Assembly: GCA_964577115.1 (NCBI GenBank) | Contig: CAZNXJ010000010.1 | Coordinates: forward strand, 62,001-126,000 | Direction of reading: 5' to 3' | Source of the DNA: CAZNXJ01 sp964577115 | Lineage (GTDB): Bacteria > Planctomycetota > Planctomycetia > Pirellulales > Pirellulaceae | Length of the DNA: 64,000 nt | Shown: positions 37,299 through 46,084 of the stretch, piece after piece | Layout of the letters: each line of letters opens with the position of its first letter | Position numbering within the stretch: the stretch's first letter is position 1 | The notes under the pieces: generated by a model | What the model saw: the letters and a program-made list of their open reading frames with translations, nothing else | Databases searched by the model: none | Told to the model about the DNA's origin: nothing | Position numbers and translations under genes: made by a program

Positions 37299-39653
37299 AT
37301 GCCACGCTGCTCGATCTCCCTGTTGTCTTTCCTGGGCATTGGCCTTGCCTGCTTACCGCTCGCCGCCCAGCAGGATGCCGCCCAGGATACCGCTCAGCGC
37401 ATCGCAACATTCGAACGCGAGTTCAAGACGTTTGCCGAACACTACTGCAACGACTGCCACACGGGTGATGCGGCCGAAGCGGAACTGGCTTTCGACTTGA
37501 TCGACTACTCGGCCGTGGTCAATGACCGGGCGCAATGGGAAACGATCATCAAAATGATCGAGACGCATTCCATGCCGCCCGAAGACAGTGCGCAGCCCAG
37601 CGCGGCCGAGCGCGAGGCAGTGCTCAAGCTGCTCGATAATACGCTGTACTACGTCGACTGCGACCTGCCGCATGATCCGGGGCGCGTTACGATCCGGCGT
37701 CTCAATCGCCAGGAATACGATAATACAATCCGCGATCTCGTTGGGATCGATCTGAAGCTCGCCCGCGACTTCCCTTCTGACGACGTCGGCTACGGGTTCG
37801 ACAACATCGGCGATGTGCTTTCCATGCCGCCGCTGCTGTTCGAGAAATACATGGATGCGGCGGAACAAGTTGCCGCCGCGGCGATTCAAGTTCCGGACCC
37901 GGAGAAATTCGAACGCCAGAAGCGCGTGGGCGAGCAGCTTGAGAGTGCCGGCTCAGCGCAGCTGCATGACAACAACGTGTACGTTTTTCCCTCCGACGGA
38001 ACGTTGAAGGCGAAGTTCACGCTGCCGCGAGCGGGCGACTATATCCTGCGCGTGGTCGCCGGGGCTCAGCAGGCAGGTGAAGAGCTGGCCAAGATGGAAC
38101 TGACGCTGGCCGATCACAAACGCGAAGTGGAAGTCGACGCGCGGGCCGATGAACTGCGACCGTACGAATGGTACCTCAACGTGGAAGCCGGCGAGCACGA
38201 AGCGACGGCGCGCTTCATCAACGACTACTACAATCCCGAAGCCGAGAATCCCGAGCAGCGGGATCGCAACTTATTCGTGCAGTCGTTCGAACTCATCGGC
38301 CCCGTGGATTTGCCGGAGGATCAGCTCAGCGAAGCCCATCGGCGCATCGTCACTCAGCGCCCGGACAATCCCCGCGACCGGCGGCAGCTGCGCCGAGCTG
38401 CTCGGGAAGTGCTTGAACCGTTCGTGTCGCGAGCCTATCGCCGACCGGCAACTCCCGAGGACATTCGGCCGCTTGTCGAGCTGGTGGGCGTCGCGACAGA
38501 GAACGGTGACTCGTTCGAGCGGGGCATCCAACTGGCCGTGACAGCCGCGCTGGTCTCGCCCCATTTTCTGTTTCGCGTCGAGCAGGATCCGCAGCCGGAG
38601 AACGCGGGCGAGCCGCGAACGCTTAGCGACTTCGAGCTGGCCACACGGCTTTCGTATTTCCTGTGGAGTTCGATGCCTGACGAGGAGCTGTTCAAACTGG
38701 CGCGCGACGGGCGGCTGAATCATCCCGACACGCTTGTCCAGCAGGTGCGGCGCATGCTGCACGACGAAAAGGCCTTTGCGCTCGCGGAGAATTTCGGTGG
38801 ACAATGGTTGAATTTGCGTAACCTGGCCGAGGCGTCGCCGAACCCGGAATTGTTCCCGGAGTACAGTACGGAATTGCGCGAATCGATGCTCCGCGAGACG
38901 CTGGAAATGGTCGCCTACGTGCTACGCGAGAATCGGCCAATTACCGACTTCCTCACCGCCGATTACTCGTTCGTGGATCAGCGCCTGGCGCAGTTCTATG
39001 GCCTACAGCCGGTGGAAGGCGAGCGGTTTCAGCGCGTGTCGCTTGAAGGCACGCCTCGCCGCGGCGTTCTGACTCAGGCCAGCATCCTCACCATCACGTC
39101 GAACCCGGGGCGGACAAGCCCCGTGAAGCGTGGGAAGTGGATTATGGAAAACATCCTCGGCACGCCGCCGCCCGATCCACCGCCCAACGTGCCGCAGCTC
39201 GAGGAAACGCAGCAAGCGCAGCCCGGACTGACGCTCCGGCAGCAATTGGAGCTTCACCGAGCCGATCCAGTTTGCGCGTCTTGCCACCGGCAGATGGACG
39301 CGCTGGGCTTTGCGTTCGAAAACTTCGATCCCATCGGGCGCTGGCGCGACAAGGACGGCGAACATGCCATCGATCCCTCTGGAGTGCTGCCTGATGGCAC
39401 CGAAATTTCCGGTTCCGCCTCGCTGGTGGAAGTGTTAACGAGGGAAAAAGAGAAATTTGCTCGAACACTTGCGGAAAAGATGCTGACTTACGCCCTTGGC
39501 AGGGGTTTAGAGTACTACGACCGCTGTGCGGTCGATAAGATCATGGAGCAATTGGAGGCAAACGAATATCGCATGGGGGCGCTGGTGGAGGCCATTGTGC
39601 TGAGCGAACCGTTTCGGATGCGCCGCGTCGCCCCCACCACGGACAGCGATTAG
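37299..39653 (+). CDS. Planctomycete cytochrome of DUF1587/DUF1592/DUF1588/DUF1585 type
   Basis: A 784-residue exported protein with a signal peptide (LLSFLGIGLACLPLAAQ). A c-type heme site CNDCH starts at residue 50. Then come the domains of the planctomycete PSD2-6 architecture in order: DUF1587 (RRLNRQEYDNTIRDLVG), DUF1595, DUF1592 (FELATRLSYFLWSSMPDEELF), DUF1588 (RRGVLTQASILTITSNPGRTSPVKRG and a second CASC pair) and DUF1585 at the C-terminus. These proteins occur beside DUF1552 proteins, as here. Substrate and electron partner are unknown; location periplasmic. ATG 37299 lacks a ribosome binding site. Confidence 0.88.
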   Translation: MPRCSISLLSFLGIGLACLPLAAQQDAAQDTAQRIATFEREFKTFAEHYCNDCHTGDAAEAELAFDLIDYSAVVNDRAQWETIIKMIETHSMPPEDSAQPSAAEREAVLKLLDNTLYYVDCDLPHDPGRVTIRRLNRQEYDNTIRDLVGIDLKLARDFPSDDVGYGFDNIGDVLSMPPLLFEKYMDAAEQVAAAAIQVPDPEKFERQKRVGEQLESAGSAQLHDNNVYVFPSDGTLKAKFTLPRAGDYILRVVAGAQQAGEELAKMELTLADHKREVEVDARADELRPYEWYLNVEAGEHEATARFINDYYNPEAENPEQRDRNLFVQSFELIGPVDLPEDQLSEAHRRIVTQRPDNPRDRRQLRRAAREVLEPFVSRAYRRPATPEDIRPLVELVGVATENGDSFERGIQLAVTAALVSPHFLFRVEQDPQPENAGEPRTLSDFELATRLSYFLWSSMPDEELFKLARDGRLNHPDTLVQQVRRMLHDEKAFALAENFGGQWLNLRNLAEASPNPELFPEYSTELRESMLRETLEMVAYVLRENRPITDFLTADYSFVDQRLAQFYGLQPVEGERFQRVSLEGTPRRGVLTQASILTITSNPGRTSPVKRGKWIMENILGTPPPDPPPNVPQLEETQQAQPGLTLRQQLELHRADPVCASCHRQMDALGFAFENFDPIGRWRDKDGEHAIDPSGVLPDGTEISGSASLVEVLTREKEKFARTLAEKMLTYALGRGLEYYDRCAVDKIMEQLEANEYRMGALVEAIVLSEPFRMRRVAPTTDSD

Positions 39654-39666
39654 AAGTGGAAAGTCG

Positions 39667-39697
39667 GGCCCCGGCGCCGTCGCTCGGGGCCTTTTTT
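39667..39697 (+). terminator. Rho-independent terminator after the DUF1592 gene
   Basis: GGCCCCG (39667-39673) pairs with CGGGGCC (39685-39691) around an 11-base loop and is followed by six T. It lies 13 bases after the stop, so DUF1552 expression probably uses its own promoter. A second hairpin, GGGCTCGCC/GGCGAGCCC (39700-39725), follows. Confidence 0.7.
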
Positions 39698-39812
39698 CGG
39701 GGCTCGCCGCACGGTGGGCGAGCCCATGTTGCAGGGAGCCGATTTCGGTGGTCGATTCGGCTACAATTCGACCAGTCAGACCGGAAAGCCCGCGAACCGG
39801 AAGGAGAGTAAA

Positions 39813-41162
39813 ATGAGCAGCAAATCGTTCATTCCTCGCCGTACATTCCTCAAAGGGATGGGCGTTGCCGTGAGCCTGCCATTGCTCGAAGCGATGGCGC
39901 CGAGCCGGCTGCTCGCCTCGCCGGCCGCACCTGCCCCGGTGCGCATGGCATTCGTCTTCTTCCCGAACGGCTGCATCATGCCTGCCTTCCGGCCTCAGCA
40001 GGCCGGGCGCGATTTTGAGCTGCCTGAAACCTTGCAGCCTTTGGCACCGGTCCGGGATTACATCAACGTGATCACGGGGCTCGCGCAGGACAATGGCCGC
40101 GCCAAGGGGGATGGCCCCGGCGATCATGCTCGCAGTGCGGCGTCGTTCTTGACCGGTGCGCATCCGGTGAAGACGGCCGGCGCGAATATCAAAGCGGGGA
40201 TTTCGGTGGATCAGGTGGCGGCTAAGCAGGTAGGCCATCTGACGAAGCTCCCCTCACTCGAGCTCGGCATTGAAGGCGGCCGCAACGCGGGCAATTGCGA
40301 TTCGGGCTACAGCTGCGCTTATTCCTCGAACATCTCGTGGAAGACCGAATCGACTCCCATGGCTAAGGAGATCCATCCGCGGCTGGTGTTCGAGCGGCTC
40401 TTTGGTTCGGGTAAGGACCAAATGGATAGCAGCGAGCTGCGGAGCTACTACCGCAAGAGCATTCTGGACCTAGTGGCCGACGACGCACGGAAGCTCCAAA
40501 AGAGCCTCGGCCAGACCGATCGCCGGAAGCTGGACGAGTACTTCACGAGCGTGCGCGAACTGGAGATGCGCATTGAGCGGGCCGAGCGCATGGAAACGGC
40601 GGACGAAAGCAGCACGCCGGACATCGTGGTGCCGGCCGGCATTCCGCGCGACCTACAGGACCACGTGCGCCTCATGTTCGACCTGCTCGTACTCGCCTTC
40701 CGTACCGATACGACGCGCATCTCGACGTTGATGCTCGCCAATGAAGGCAGCAACCGCACCTACCCGATGGTCGGGGTGAACGACGGGCACCACGAGCTGT
40801 CGCACCATCAGAACCAGGAAGACAAGATGGAAAAGATCAAACGCATCGACCGGTTCCTGATGGGCGAGTTTGCTTATTTCCTGGAACAGCTGAAGAGTGT
40901 CCCGGAAGGCGAAGGCACGCTGCTGGACAACTGCATGATCCTGTATGGCAGCGGGTTGAGCGACGGGAACCGCCATAACCACGATGATCTACCCTGTATC
41001 CTGGCGGGCCGAGCGGGCGGAACGATCTCCACAGGCCGGCATATCAAGTTCGAGCAGGAAACGCCGATGAACAACCTGTTCCTCTCGATGCTCGACCGCA
41101 TGCAGGCAGGCGTCGAAAAGCTCGGCGACAGTTCGGGGCGGCTGCCTGGGCTGGAGGGCTGA
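39813..41162 (+). CDS. Tat-exported DUF1552 protein
   Basis: A 449-residue protein with AAGGAG before ATG 39813. The N-terminus IPRRTFLKGMGVAVSLPLLEA has the twin-arginine pattern for export in folded form. The rest matches DUF1552 (FVFFPNGC, DHARSAASFLTGAHP, and GVNDGHHELSHHQN). The family resembles DUF1501/sulfatase-like alkaline-phosphatase-fold proteins, and its genes pair with DUF1592 cytochromes. The partner gene lies upstream, separated by a terminator. Function unknown. Confidence 0.88.
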   Translation: MSSKSFIPRRTFLKGMGVAVSLPLLEAMAPSRLLASPAAPAPVRMAFVFFPNGCIMPAFRPQQAGRDFELPETLQPLAPVRDYINVITGLAQDNGRAKGDGPGDHARSAASFLTGAHPVKTAGANIKAGISVDQVAAKQVGHLTKLPSLELGIEGGRNAGNCDSGYSCAYSSNISWKTESTPMAKEIHPRLVFERLFGSGKDQMDSSELRSYYRKSILDLVADDARKLQKSLGQTDRRKLDEYFTSVRELEMRIERAERMETADESSTPDIVVPAGIPRDLQDHVRLMFDLLVLAFRTDTTRISTLMLANEGSNRTYPMVGVNDGHHELSHHQNQEDKMEKIKRIDRFLMGEFAYFLEQLKSVPEGEGTLLDNCMILYGSGLSDGNRHNHDDLPCILAGRAGGTISTGRHIKFEQETPMNNLFLSMLDRMQAGVEKLGDSSGRLPGLEG

Positions 41163-41236
41163 TGCGGGACCGCTTGACCAACGGCGCGAAAGCCCTAGAC
41201 TAAACGCGTTGCACATTCTTCCCCTCAAGTGCGATG

Positions 41237-41267
41237 CGGTTTGTCGGGGCGAGAGCTGGACAAACCG
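41237..41267. repeat. Hairpin 1 of structured intergenic region
   Basis: CGGTTTGTC (41237-41245) is perfectly complementary to GACAAACCG (41259-41267) around a 13-base loop. It lies between the DUF1552 gene and tRNA-Leu, with hairpin 2 starting 7 bases later. Confidence 0.6.
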
Positions 41268-41274
41268 ATTCGAG

Positions 41275-41310
41275 CGATGTCGGCAGGCGTTTGTCGCTCT
41301 GCCGACATCG
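41275..41310. repeat. Hairpin 2 of structured intergenic region
   Basis: CGATGTCGGCAG (41275-41286) is perfectly complementary to CTGCCGACATCG (41299-41310), 12 base pairs with a 12-base loop. No T-run follows, so it is not a standard terminator. Together with hairpin 1 it could be part of a small RNA or a processing signal upstream of the tRNA. Confidence 0.6.
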
Positions 41311-41399
41311 GGTCCAGTGCCGTTGAAGGCCTCGGTCAGAGGCGTGGCGGAGCGGGAACGTCGAAAGCGTGCGTTAAAGGGGGAGAGTTAGCGAAACAA

Positions 41400-41483
41400 G
41401 CGGCCGTGGCGGAATTGGCAGACGCGCCAGGTTGAGGGCCTGGTGATCGCAAGATCATGCTGGTTCGACTCCAGTCGGCCGCA
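41400..41483 (+). tRNA. tRNA-Leu (GAG)
   Basis: An 84-base gene without encoded CCA. The acceptor stem GCGGCCG/CGGCCGC is perfect, the discriminator is A. The anticodon stem is CCAGG/CCTGG with loop TTGAGGG, anticodon GAG at 41434-41436. A long variable arm (TGATCGCAAGATCA) marks a class II tRNA, and the T-arm holds GGTTCGACTCC. It reads CUC/CUU leucine codons. Confidence 0.97.
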
Positions 41484-41509
41484 CTGTTTTCGACAGATAG
41501 CCGCGCGTG

Positions 41510-41569
41510 ACAAAACCCCGGCGCGAACATCGGACGGTCAAACGTCCGGTCTTCGCGCCGGGGTTTTGT
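41510..41569. terminator. Long nested-hairpin terminator after tRNA-Leu
   Basis: An 18-base perfect inverted repeat (41510-41527 and 41552-41569, ACAAAACCCCGGCGCGAA and its complement) encloses a second 6-base hairpin, CGGACG (41531-41536)/CGTCCG (41543-41548). A/T runs at both ends allow termination in both directions: tRNA-Leu on plus and the SpoIIE-like gene on minus, which ends at 41605. Confidence 0.8.
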
Positions 41570-41604
41570 TTTGTCTCTGGCGCGACGCCTGGTGGCCGAT
41601 ACGC

Positions 41605-43155
41605 TCAGCGGTCCAATCGGCGGGCGACGAGCAGTGAGCCGTCGAGTGGCTGAGTGCCGCCATCGAAAGCCAGAATAACGCTCCGCGCGCGATCGACCAT
41701 CGACTCAGCCGCTTGCGGGCCCCCGCGCCGTAACGTCTCGGCGATGGCGTCGGGTGTTAGCAGTTCGCCGCTTGCGTTGCGCGTTTGCAGCAGGCTATCG
41801 CTGATAATCGCGATCGCTTCGCCGGGTTGAATACGGGCATGGTGCGCCATAAACGGAGTCTCGGGACCGACGCCGAGAAATGCAGCCGGACAGCTTAACG
41901 GCCGCGCCCCACGCACGCTCGTGATCAGCGCAGTCATGCGCCCGGCAAATGCGTATTCGAGCTCACCCGTTTCGGGATCTACGAGCGCATAGAACAACGA
42001 TGCGAACTGATCACCTACCGAGCCGGTCCATAGACCTTCGTTCAGGCGTTCGAGCATCTGCCGCGTGGTGTGGGGGTAGGACTGGTGCGATTTCATGGCC
42101 GCCTGGAGGGCGGCTAGGGTGATCGAGGCATTGAGCCGCGGTCCCGCGACGCTGCCGACGGCGAAGAAAAGGCGACCGTCGAACAGCACGCCCCAATCGT
42201 AGAAGTCGCCCGAAATGCGTTCGCCGCTGGCGTTCCACGCGGCAAACTCCCAGTCGTCCACGATCGGGGCGAACGTCGGCAGACGCTCATGTTGGCGCCG
42301 CCCGGCTTCGGTAAGTTGGCGAGCATAATCGCGAGCACGGACACCTTCCTCGATCAGCATTTCACGTTCGAGCTCCGAGGCAATTCGCCCCGCGATGATC
42401 TCAATCACGTTGGTCTGGGTGGCATCGAAGTCTCGCCGCTCCGAGGAAAAGACCCACAGGGTTCCTAGCGGCGTGGAAGGCGTCGAAACGGGTACACAGA
42501 GGGCCGACGGAAAGTTCTCGGGAGTCTTCCAATGCGGGAGCAGACTGGTGTCCTCGAGCACGACGGCGTGGCCGACGAGCGCTTCGAGGTCGGCGATCGC
42601 GCCACGCAAGGGGCGGGGCGGATCGAGTAACTTGCGCTGCGGCAGGCCATACACGGCGCGCAGCTTCAGCTCGCTCGTCGCATCGTCCAGCATGTACAGC
42701 GCGGCGGCGTCGGCACCCACCGCCTGCACTCCACCGCCGAGAATTGCTTCCAGCCGCTCGGCCAGGTGCTGCGGCTCGTCCGGCCGCTGGCTGACCGGAA
42801 CTCCCGCCGCCAGTTCCGCCTCGCGCTTCCATAGGGCCGTTTCGGTCTGGTAAATCTGCTCGAGCAACCGGTTCATTCCCTCGGCCAGTCGCAGCGCCGC
42901 TTCGGCCGGACAGCGCTGCTCGGCGGATGAGGTGTCCTCCGCGCTGGACAGGCCGCCGTCGGTGGCCGCCTGCTCAATCACGAGGCGCACGGGGCTGCGG
43001 TTGCTGGTAGCCACAGCGGCGGGGCGCAAGGTCCAGCCCGTGGCTGCCGCGAAATGCCGGCAAAGTTCGGTGAGCTCGGCCCAGGCTTCGTCCGTAGCCG
43101 TAGGAGCCTGTTGTTCGACGTGCAACTTCAAGTAGGCGGGGATCGGCTTATTCAC
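41605..43155 (-). CDS. GAF + SpoIIE/PP2C-like domain protein, probably degenerate phosphatase
   Basis: About 516 residues. A small N-terminal region (residues 1-95) is followed by a helix, a GAF domain (about 150-300), a linker helix, and a SpoIIE/PPM-type domain (about 310-516). The first metal motif GDFYDW is present, but the usual acidic DVSGHG block reads GSVAGPRLNAS, the TDG block reads SDS, and the terminal DD block is weak. Catalysis is therefore doubtful. Start: GTG 43155 gives the first plausible conserved residues; ATG 43290 adds an Arg-rich stretch that looks non-coding. A signalling role in partner switching is the family expectation. Confidence 0.78.
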   Translation of the reverse strand: MNKPIPAYLKLHVEQQAPTATDEAWAELTELCRHFAAATGWTLRPAAVATSNRSPVRLVIEQAATDGGLSSAEDTSSAEQRCPAEAALRLAEGMNRLLEQIYQTETALWKREAELAAGVPVSQRPDEPQHLAERLEAILGGGVQAVGADAAALYMLDDATSELKLRAVYGLPQRKLLDPPRPLRGAIADLEALVGHAVVLEDTSLLPHWKTPENFPSALCVPVSTPSTPLGTLWVFSSERRDFDATQTNVIEIIAGRIASELEREMLIEEGVRARDYARQLTEAGRRQHERLPTFAPIVDDWEFAAWNASGERISGDFYDWGVLFDGRLFFAVGSVAGPRLNASITLAALQAAMKSHQSYPHTTRQMLERLNEGLWTGSVGDQFASLFYALVDPETGELEYAFAGRMTALITSVRGARPLSCPAAFLGVGPETPFMAHHARIQPGEAIAIISDSLLQTRNASGELLTPDAIAETLRRGGPQAAESMVDRARSVILAFDGGTQPLDGSLLVARRLDR

Positions 43156-43734
43156 GGCGGCTCGGAAGGGCGCGAGGTACGGATTCGTTCCAGTCCGTTC
43201 CAACGGCAATCCGGCCGCCCGCTGCGGAACTCTTCCAACAGTCCGGCGTGCCGTCGAATGCCTGACCCTCCTGGCCGTACAACTCTCCATCGGCCGCTTT
43301 CTTTCGCGACTCCCTACATACTGCCGATTCGCGCGTTGTGCGCGTTGTGCCGGGTGGGGTTATGCGCGGCGTGACGGTCGAGCGGGCTGGCGGCATGGAC
43401 CGTCTTGAGAGGTTCGAAGTCCGGCCGACTTACGGCCGTTCGTACGGGCGACCCCGAGGCCGGCCAGCCGCGTAGAACGGTTTTGCCGATTAGGGCAAAT
43501 GGGTACGATGAGGCAGACTTGGGACAGCCTCGGACGCTTACCCCCACCGCGTCCGAATGTTTCATCGCACTTTCACATCTGGTTCGCGCGATGGGCCGTG
43601 AAGGACCATCGATGCCGACGTTCCCGGGGTACGACGGCTTTGGAGAGCCGTCCGACAAAATCGGTAAGATCGGTCTTCCCAATTTTTCGCCGTTACCCGG
43701 TACGAGGGACGGCAACGCAAAAGGACTGTAGCGA
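43156..43734. other. Long intergenic region with clustered hairpins
   Basis: These 579 bases lie between the divergent SpoIIE-like and M13 peptidase genes. Small reading frames are present, but none has a ribosome binding site with plausible coding sequence. From 43482 to 43652 there are four perfect inverted repeats in series (separate entry). The rest shows nothing I can name. Confidence 0.5.
43482..43652 (+). ncRNA. Candidate structured RNA or 5' leader of the M13 peptidase gene
   Basis: Four consecutive perfect hairpins: TTTGCC/GGCAAA (43482-43499), TCGGACGC/GCGTCCGA (43530-43556), CGATGG/CCATCG (43589-43611) and GACGGCT/AGCCGTC (43633-43652), with loops of 6-11 bases. They end about 80 bases before the peptidase ATG on the same strand. 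The pairing is seen directly; that it forms a functional RNA is inference. No known riboswitch is recognised. Confidence 0.35.
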
Positions 43735-45816
43735 ATGAAGAACACACGTTTTGTGCGGCGGCTCGCCGTGGCTATGGGGCTCGTCGTATCCGCGGGTGTC
43801 GCGGGTGGACTGCGAGGCGCCGATCCCCAGAACACGGCGGCCAGCTCGGTGGACGTCCAGCCCCTGGCCTCCGGCATCTTGCTCGACGATTTCGATCCGG
43901 CGATTCCGCCGCACGAAGACTTTTATCTGCACGTGAACGGCAAGTGGCTCGACCGCACCGAGATCCCGCCCGATCAGTCGAACTACGGCATTTTCACGGT
44001 GCTTCAGGAGAACAGCCAGAAGGCACTGCGCGAGCTCGTCGAACAAATGGCGCAGCGCGATGACCTCGAGCCAGGTTCGGACGAACAAAAGATCGGCGAC
44101 TTCTACAAGGCGTTCATGGATACCGAACGGCTCGAGCAACTGGGCCTCCAGCCACTCAAGCCCTACTTGGATGAAATCGCCGCGGTGAAGGACCGGGACG
44201 ACCTGGTGCAGCTCATGGTCGCCAACGACCAGCGCGGCGTTGCGAACCCGTTCGGCATGTTCGTCAGCCCCGACGCGCGTGATTCGCAGCGCTATGCGGT
44301 GTACGTCAGTCAGTCGGGCACGAGCATGCCCGATCGGGATTATTACCTGAAGGACGACGAGCGTTATCAGGCGATCCGTCAGGCATTTCAGAAGTATGTC
44401 ACCGATTTGCTGGCGGCCGCTGAAATCAGCGACAGCGAGGCGATTGCCAAGCGGATTCTGGATCTCGAGACGCGCATGGCCGAAGTGCAATGGACGCGCG
44501 TCGAGAACCGCGACCCGATCAAGACATATAACAAACTGACCAAGGAAGAAGTTGCCGGCCTGATGCCCGATTTCCCTTGGTCACAGTTCGTCGATCAGGC
44601 TGAACTTGGCAGCCAGCCGGCTTTCATCGTGCGGCAACCAAGCTACCTCGAAGGCTTCAATAAGCTGTTTGCCGAGGTGCCGCTGGACGTTTGGAAAGAG
44701 TACTTCACGTTCCGGTTGATCGATGCGTATGCATCCGTGCTCAGTTCGCAGTTCGATGCGCTCCATTTCGACTTCTATCAGAAGACACTCAGCGGCGTCG
44801 CCGAACCCAAGCCGCGGTGGCGGCGAGCGGTCGAGGCGATCGACGGCGTGATGGGCGAGTTGCTCGGTAAGATCTATGTTCGCGAGTACTTCAAGCCCGA
44901 AGCCAAGGCGCGGATGGAAGGGCTGGTCGAGAACCTGAAAAAGGCCTTCGAAGTCCGCATTCAGAACCTTGACTGGATGAGCCCGGCCACCAAACACGAA
45001 GCGCTCGGCAAGCTCGCGAAGATTTCCACCAAGATCGGCTACCCCGATAAATGGAAGGATTACGAACGGCTGGAGATTCGTCCGGACGAGCTCGTGCAGA
45101 ACCTGATGCGCGCCGCCGCATTCGAACACCATCGCGCGCTGGAAAAACTGGAAGGGCCAGTTGATCGCACCGAGTGGCACATGACGCCGCAGACGGTCAA
45201 CGCTTATTACAATCCGCTGGGCAACGAGATTGTGTTTCCGGCAGCCATCCTCCAGCCGCCGTTTTTCAATCTTGAAGCCGATGACGCGGTGAACTATGGC
45301 GCGATCGGCGCGGTGATTGGGCACGAGCTCAGCCACGCGTTCGACGACAAGGGAAGCCGCTTTGACGGTGATGGCAACCTGCGGAACTGGTGGAGCCAGG
45401 AAGATCGCGAGGCATTCGAGGCGCGTGGCAAGTTGCTCGTCGAGCAGTACTCGGCCTACAAACCGATCGACGGTATTCCGCTGAACGGTGAATTGACGCT
45501 CGGTGAAAACATCGGCGACCTCGGCGGAGTGAACGTCGCGTTGACGGCTTATCGCCTTTCGCTCGGCGATCGCGAAGCTCCCGTTCTGGATGGATTGACG
45601 GGCGAACAACGGTTCTTTCTGGGATACGCGCAGATCTGGCGGCGGAAGTATCGCGACGAGGAACTGCGCCGCCGGCTGCTCACCGATCCGCATTCGCCGA
45701 GCCAGTATCGTGTGATCGGCATCGTGTCGAACATTGATGCGTTCTATGATGCCTTCAATGTTCAGCCCGGCCACAAGATGTACTTGCCGCCCGAAAAGCG
45801 TGTTCGGATCTGGTAG
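43735..45816 (+). CDS. M13 family zinc metallopeptidase (PepO/neprilysin-like)
   Basis: A 693-residue exported peptidase. After a signal peptide (LAVAMGLVVSAGVAGGLRG) comes the M13 N-terminal domain (HEDFYLHVNGKWLDRTEIPPDQ) and the catalytic domain. Zinc ligands are His530 and His534 in GHELSHAFDD plus the Glu of GENIGDLGG; the substrate-positioning NPLGNEIVFPAAILQPPFF block is intact. It cuts short peptides outside the cytoplasm. ATG 43735 has AAGGAC upstream. The long, hairpin-rich 5' region is unusual. Confidence 0.93.
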   Translation: MKNTRFVRRLAVAMGLVVSAGVAGGLRGADPQNTAASSVDVQPLASGILLDDFDPAIPPHEDFYLHVNGKWLDRTEIPPDQSNYGIFTVLQENSQKALRELVEQMAQRDDLEPGSDEQKIGDFYKAFMDTERLEQLGLQPLKPYLDEIAAVKDRDDLVQLMVANDQRGVANPFGMFVSPDARDSQRYAVYVSQSGTSMPDRDYYLKDDERYQAIRQAFQKYVTDLLAAAEISDSEAIAKRILDLETRMAEVQWTRVENRDPIKTYNKLTKEEVAGLMPDFPWSQFVDQAELGSQPAFIVRQPSYLEGFNKLFAEVPLDVWKEYFTFRLIDAYASVLSSQFDALHFDFYQKTLSGVAEPKPRWRRAVEAIDGVMGELLGKIYVREYFKPEAKARMEGLVENLKKAFEVRIQNLDWMSPATKHEALGKLAKISTKIGYPDKWKDYERLEIRPDELVQNLMRAAAFEHHRALEKLEGPVDRTEWHMTPQTVNAYYNPLGNEIVFPAAILQPPFFNLEADDAVNYGAIGAVIGHELSHAFDDKGSRFDGDGNLRNWWSQEDREAFEARGKLLVEQYSAYKPIDGIPLNGELTLGENIGDLGGVNVALTAYRLSLGDREAPVLDGLTGEQRFFLGYAQIWRRKYRDEELRRRLLTDPHSPSQYRVIGIVSNIDAFYDAFNVQPGHKMYLPPEKRVRIW

Positions 45817-45851
45817 TGCGATTGTCGTAATCGGTCGCGGACAAGAAAGAA

Positions 45852-45901
45852 GCGATGGCGGAGCGTGTGCTGCCAACCCCCATAGCGCGTTCCGCCATCG
45901 C
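45852..45901. repeat. Inverted repeat after the M13 peptidase gene
   Basis: GCGATGGCGGA (45852-45862) pairs with TCCGCCATCGC (45891-45901), 11 perfect base pairs around a 28-base loop, 35 bases after the peptidase stop. It may help termination although no T-run follows. Confidence 0.45.
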
Positions 45902-46084
45902 CCGCGCCGCGCTTTCTGGCCGGACAGCGCGGGGCCATTGCCTTCGATTGGGTATGTGACTAGTGGCCTCTGCTCTGCGTGACGGTGCGCAGACACCTTT
46001 GCTGGTTCGAATGATTTTTCGAATGGCAAAAACGGCCCCGTGGCGGCTTTGATGCATTGAGACCCGTTGGGAAAGTGGATCGTT

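Noticed and set aside
43405..43731. 108-codon plus-strand frame before the M13 peptidase
   Set aside because: No ribosome binding site, no family resemblance, and it runs through four hairpins; more likely untranslated.
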